From Deltaproteobacteria bacterium (GTDB lineage: Bacteria; Myxococcota_A; Polyangia; Haliangiales; Haliangiaceae), in assembly GCA_013813945.1 (NCBI GenBank), contig JACCQV010000862.1:1-7617 (forward strand): 7,617 nucleotides of DNA, read 5' to 3'. Shown piece by piece: positions 1 through 7,617 of this stretch. The notes under the pieces are model-generated. The model was not told where the DNA came from. It did not search any database and saw only the letters and a program-made list of their open reading frames with translations. Position 1 is the stretch's first letter. Each line of letters opens with the position of its first letter. The position numbers and the translations under genes are program-made.

Positions 1-445
1 GGACTACACGGATCAGGCGCTCGCCGTCGCCCAGCAGGGCGCAGCGGTTGTCCCCGGTGCGAACGAGGTCTCGGACATCTGGTACGTCGTCGGCATGGCG
101 TTCGACGACAAGCGCCTCGACGACAAGGCGATCGAGGCGTTCGACAAGGCGATCGAGAGCCGCCCCGACAACCACAAGGCGAAGTTCCAGCGCGGTCAGG
201 CCTACTTCCGCAAGGGTGACTTCACCAAGGCGAAGAAGGACCTCGAGGAGTTCGCGAAGGCCGGCGGCTCGGCGGTCGAGTTCGCGAAGCAGCAGGCGAG
301 CAAGATGCTCCTCGATATCGCCGCGAAGTCCTCGATGCAGCAGAACACCCCCGCCGAGGCGCCCGCCGGTGGCAGTGGCAGCAAGAAGATGACTCCCGAG
401 CAGATGCTCGAGGACGCCAAGGCAAAAAAGGCCAAGGGCGGCTGA
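1..445 (+). CDS. TPR-repeat protein, 3' portion only
   Basis: This is the C-terminal 147 residues of a TPR protein, read from the first full codon at position 2 to the TGA at 443-445; the 5' end lies left of the window. One TPR unit matches the family consensus closely: in the segment beginning DIWYVVGMAF, W, G, F, A, F, A and P fall at consensus positions 4, 8, 11, 20, 24, 27 and 32, ending at SRPDN. A second unit follows directly (FQRGQAYFRKGDFTKAKKDL). The tail is low complexity, rich in Gln, Ala, Gly and Lys, and ends in KAKKAKGG. TPR units form helical hairpins that bind other proteins, so a scaffold or adaptor role is likely; no enzymatic domain is visible. An internal ATG at 95 is an unlikely start because the TPR continues upstream of it in frame. 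Localisation cannot be judged without the N-terminus. The lipoprotein gene starts 24 bases after the stop codon, suggesting one transcript. Confidence 0.85.
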   Translation, partial: DYTDQALAVAQQGAAVVPGANEVSDIWYVVGMAFDDKRLDDKAIEAFDKAIESRPDNHKAKFQRGQAYFRKGDFTKAKKDLEEFAKAGGSAVEFAKQQASKMLLDIAAKSSMQQNTPAEAPAGGSGSKKMTPEQMLEDAKAKKAKGG

Positions 446-468
446 GCAATCGCGTATCCTGAAGCCCG

Positions 469-1632
469 ATGATCAAACCGACGATCGGGTTTCTGTTCAC
501 GGCGATCTTGATCGTCGGTTGCGGTTCGAAGAGCGGCGGCCAGGGCGACGACAGCACGGAGGTCGATGCCGGTCTCGGCGCTGACTGTACCGACAACTCG
601 CAATGCTCGGCCGACGCGCCGATCTGCAGCTCGAGCGGTGTCTGCGTGCAGTGCGAGAGCAGCGCCGATTGCAGCGATCCGACACCGGTGTGCAGCAACA
701 CCACGTGCACCGCGGCCTGCGCGGGGACCGACGTCATGGCCGACTTCGTGACGAAGCCGTCGGACATCATCTTCATCGTCGATCAGTCCGGCTCCATGGA
801 TCAGGAGACGGTCTACGTGCAGATGAAGATCAATGACTTCGTCACGCAGATCAGTGCGAGCAACATCGACTACCGCGTCGTCATGATCGCGACCACAAGT
901 GGGAGCAACGCGATCTGCGTGCCGTCACCGCTGGCGAACGGGAGCTGTGGCAACAACACGCGGTTCCGGCTGGTGAACCAGCGCATCGGCAGCAACGACG
1001 GACCGGCTCTCACGCTCAGTCGCTACGCGCTGTACTCGGACTTCTTGCGCCCCGAGGCGGCGAAGCACTTCGTGTTCGTCACCGACGACAACAGCAACAT
1101 GAGCGCGGCGAACTTCACGACCGGCGTCAACAACCTGATGCCGGCCGGCATGTTCACCGGCTTCAAGGTTCATGGCATCTACGCGTACGGCTCGGGCAAC
1201 AACGGGTGTACCGGGACGTTCGGATCGGGCGCCGCCGATGGCACGGTCTACACGACGCTGATCAATCAGACGATGGGCGCGCGCGGCGTGATCTGCACCG
1301 GCAACTGGACGCAGGTCTTCTCGGACATCCAGCAGGCCGTGGTCTCTGGCGCCCAGGTATCGTGTGATCTGACGATCCCGGCGCCGCCGATGGGCGAGAC
1401 GCTCGACCCGACGAAGGTCAACGTGAAGTACCAGATGGGCGGCGTGGCTCCGGGCATGACGCTCTCCCAGGTCTCCGTCGCGGCGGACTGCACGAGCGCC
1501 GGCGGCTGGTACTACGACGACAACGCGGCACCCATGAAGATCACGTTGTGCCCGGCGACCTGCGCCAGTGTGCAGGCGGACCCCAGCGCCAACGTGAAGG
1601 TCGAGTTCGGCTGCTCCACACAAATCTTTTGA
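469..1632 (+). CDS. VWA-domain, cysteine-rich outer-surface lipoprotein
   Basis: A complete 387-residue protein. The N-terminus (MIKPTIGFLFTAILIVGC) is a type II lipoprotein signal: Lys3, a hydrophobic stretch, and a lipobox IVGC with Cys18 as the predicted lipidated residue. Gly follows at +2, so there is no Asp inner-membrane retention signal and outer-membrane sorting is likely. Residues 40-84 hold nine closely spaced cysteines (40, 46, 53, 59, 62, 68, 75, 80, 84). A VWA domain follows at about 98-295: the strand SDIIFIVDQSGSM carries the DxSxS metal-site motif (D105, S107, S109), and FVFVTDD near 201-207 fits a later acidic VWA strand. Residues 299-382 form a C-terminal module with GWYYDD, LCPATC and FGC motifs. 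The 18 cysteines after Cys18 are an even number, consistent with disulfides in an oxidising compartment. VWA domains bind protein ligands through a divalent cation, so adhesion or surface-complex assembly is plausible. No strong ribosome-binding site precedes the ATG; the start is fixed by the signal peptide. Confidence 0.9.
   Translation: MIKPTIGFLFTAILIVGCGSKSGGQGDDSTEVDAGLGADCTDNSQCSADAPICSSSGVCVQCESSADCSDPTPVCSNTTCTAACAGTDVMADFVTKPSDIIFIVDQSGSMDQETVYVQMKINDFVTQISASNIDYRVVMIATTSGSNAICVPSPLANGSCGNNTRFRLVNQRIGSNDGPALTLSRYALYSDFLRPEAAKHFVFVTDDNSNMSAANFTTGVNNLMPAGMFTGFKVHGIYAYGSGNNGCTGTFGSGAADGTVYTTLINQTMGARGVICTGNWTQVFSDIQQAVVSGAQVSCDLTIPAPPMGETLDPTKVNVKYQMGGVAPGMTLSQVSVAADCTSAGGWYYDDNAAPMKITLCPATCASVQADPSANVKVEFGCSTQIF
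586..720 (+). other. Cysteine-rich segment of the VWA lipoprotein
   Basis: Residues 40-84 of the lipoprotein contain nine cysteines with spacing C-x5-C-x6-C-x5-C-x2-C-x5-C-x6-C-x4-C-x3-C. The order x5, x6, then a short gap occurs twice, so the segment reads as two tandem copies of a small disulfide-rich unit of about 22 residues, separated by Ser/Asp-rich stretches. It sits between the lipid anchor and the VWA domain and probably acts as a rigid stalk. Such short Cys-rich repeats are common in myxobacterial surface proteins; the stalk role is inferred. Confidence 0.7.
1363..1629 (+). other. C-terminal Cys-containing module after the VWA domain
   Basis: Residues 299-387 begin SCDLTIPAPP and contain LDPTKVNVKYQMGG, GWYYDD, ITLCPATC and VEFGC. 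Cysteines are at 299, 341, 361, 365 and 382. The pattern of alternating hydrophobic residues suggests a beta-sandwich fold. From general familiarity, this combination (IPxPP, WYYD, LCPxxC, FGC) recurs at the end of VWA lipoproteins in Myxococcota, but I cannot name a domain family for it. It may pack against the VWA domain or present it. Confidence 0.55.
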
Positions 1633-1771
1633 TCGTGTCGGCGGTTGCCTACTAGGAAATGCTCGTGCCTTGTATCGTCGGCGATTTCCGTCGGAGGGGC
1701 ACCACGTTGGCTGCACTGACGGAAGCTGTTCGTTCGCTTTTCTCGCCGAACTAGCGCGCGGCACGATCGCG

Positions 1772-1857
1772 AATGAAAGAAACCGCCCGGCGTGCCCGCC
1801 AACTCGCTAACTGGGCGTGATATAAAGCTTCCAGATGTGGGTCGGGGTTTCTTCATT
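1772..1857. repeat. Imperfect inverted repeat upstream of the giant TPR gene
   Basis: The left arm AATGAAAGAAACC (1772-1784) is the reverse complement of the right arm GGTTTCTTCATT (1846-1857) except for one extra A in the left arm. A shorter nested pair, CGCCC (1784-1788) and GGGCG (1813-1817), lies inside. The arms are unusually AT-rich for this DNA. If transcription starts upstream of 1772, the arms could fold into a leader hairpin close to the ribosome-binding site. If it starts at the candidate promoter between the arms, they could instead be two half-sites of an operator. Which applies is unknown. Confidence 0.5.
1818..1826 (+). promoter_or_regulatory. Candidate extended -10 promoter
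   Basis: TGATATAAA contains TATAAA (1821-1826), a five-of-six match to the sigma-70 -10 consensus, preceded by the TGn extension at 1818-1820. AT-rich hexamers of this kind are rare in the surrounding DNA. The position 16-18 bases upstream holds no recognisable -35 box, which extended -10 promoters can tolerate. Transcription would start near 1833, giving a leader of roughly 48 bases before the giant TPR gene. Assigned by consensus only. Confidence 0.4.
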
Positions 1858-1863
1858 GTTTGC

Positions 1864-1870
1864 GGGAGGA
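1864..1870 (+). promoter_or_regulatory. Ribosome-binding site of the giant TPR gene
   Basis: GGGAGGA ends ten bases before the ATG at 1881, a strong Shine-Dalgarno match at slightly long spacing. It settles the start: no other in-frame start codon nearby has such a site, and the protein sequence turns helical and repeat-like immediately after this Met. Confidence 0.75.
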
Positions 1871-1880
1871 TAGTCCGCAG

Positions 1881-7617
<5,737 letters not shown>

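Larger units (their letters stand above)
1633..1880. other. Intergenic region between the lipoprotein and the giant TPR gene
   Basis: These 248 bases contain no convincing gene on either strand. They are more AT-rich than the flanking genes in places, notably around 1772-1783 and 1818-1858. No hairpin followed by a T-run is present after the lipoprotein stop, so no intrinsic terminator can be called. The right half carries the candidate promoter, the inverted repeat and the ribosome-binding site listed separately. The left half (1633-1770) shows only weak short hairpins and a 31-codon reading frame without usable translation signals. Confidence 0.7.

Noticed and set aside
95..445. A complete 116-residue TPR protein starting at the ATG at 95
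   Set aside because: The same frame is open to the left edge and the residues before this Met complete the TPR consensus (Trp at position 4), so the ATG is internal.
1655..1689. Possible terminator hairpin GGAAAT ... ATTTCC after the lipoprotein gene
   Set aside because: The stem is six pairs plus two across a bulge, with a large loop, and it is followed by GTCGGAGGGG instead of a T-run. It does not fit an intrinsic terminator.
1659..1754. A 31-codon forward frame (MLVPCIVGDF...) in the intergenic region
   Set aside because: The only purine-rich stretch, AGGA at 1654-1657, lies one base from the ATG, too close to act as a ribosome-binding site. The peptide shows no motif, and a frame this short is expected by chance.
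925..1764. A 279-codon minus-strand frame across the VWA lipoprotein gene
   Set aside because: The forward strand has a lipobox, a cysteine pattern and a DxSxS motif. The antisense product is Arg/Ala/Val-rich with no domain.
1512..1856. A 114-codon minus-strand frame covering the intergenic region
   Set aside because: It overlaps the end of the lipoprotein gene by 121 bases, has no recognisable domain, and would start inside the inverted repeat, within the right arm.

Overview
The window is GC-rich DNA whose codons strongly prefer G or C at the third position. Its gene content is typical of the Myxococcota (myxobacteria and relatives): cysteine-rich von Willebrand factor A (VWA) surface lipoproteins and very long tetratricopeptide-repeat (TPR) proteins. 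The phylum call is an inference from gene style and composition; no marker gene is present and no genus can be named.

Layout, all genes on the + strand: (1) positions 1-445 are the 3' end of a small TPR protein whose start lies outside the window. (2) After a 23-base gap, 469-1632 is a complete 387-residue lipoprotein with a lipobox, a cysteine-rich segment, a VWA domain with an intact DxSxS metal-binding motif, and a C-terminal cysteine-containing module. (3) 1633-1880 is a non-coding gap holding a candidate extended -10 promoter, an imperfect inverted repeat that brackets it, and a good ribosome-binding site. (4) From 1881 to the right edge runs one uninterrupted reading frame of at least 1912 codons, a giant TPR/HAT-like solenoid protein without a signal peptide, truncated by the window end. 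It is by far the largest gene here. Because it has no stop codon inside the window, a search for closed reading frames misses it and instead shows long antisense shadows.

The giant protein has three visible parts: an N-terminal helical-repeat block (residues 1 to about 376), an Ala/Lys/Asp/Glu-rich low-complexity linker (about 377-507), and a long C-terminal solenoid. The solenoid is built on a 71-72-residue unit with an LxxLY...W signature. Several of these units are assembled into a super-repeat of about 310 residues, marked by a recurring ILEP(V/I)Y...GEW motif. The super-repeat is the most distinctive structural feature of the window.

The first TPR gene and the lipoprotein are probably co-transcribed. 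The giant gene probably has its own promoter. A joint role for the three (a surface VWA protein with TPR scaffolds) is plausible and loosely recalls the myxobacterial gliding machinery, but the sequence alone does not establish it. I see no RNA genes, mobile elements, CRISPR arrays or defence genes.
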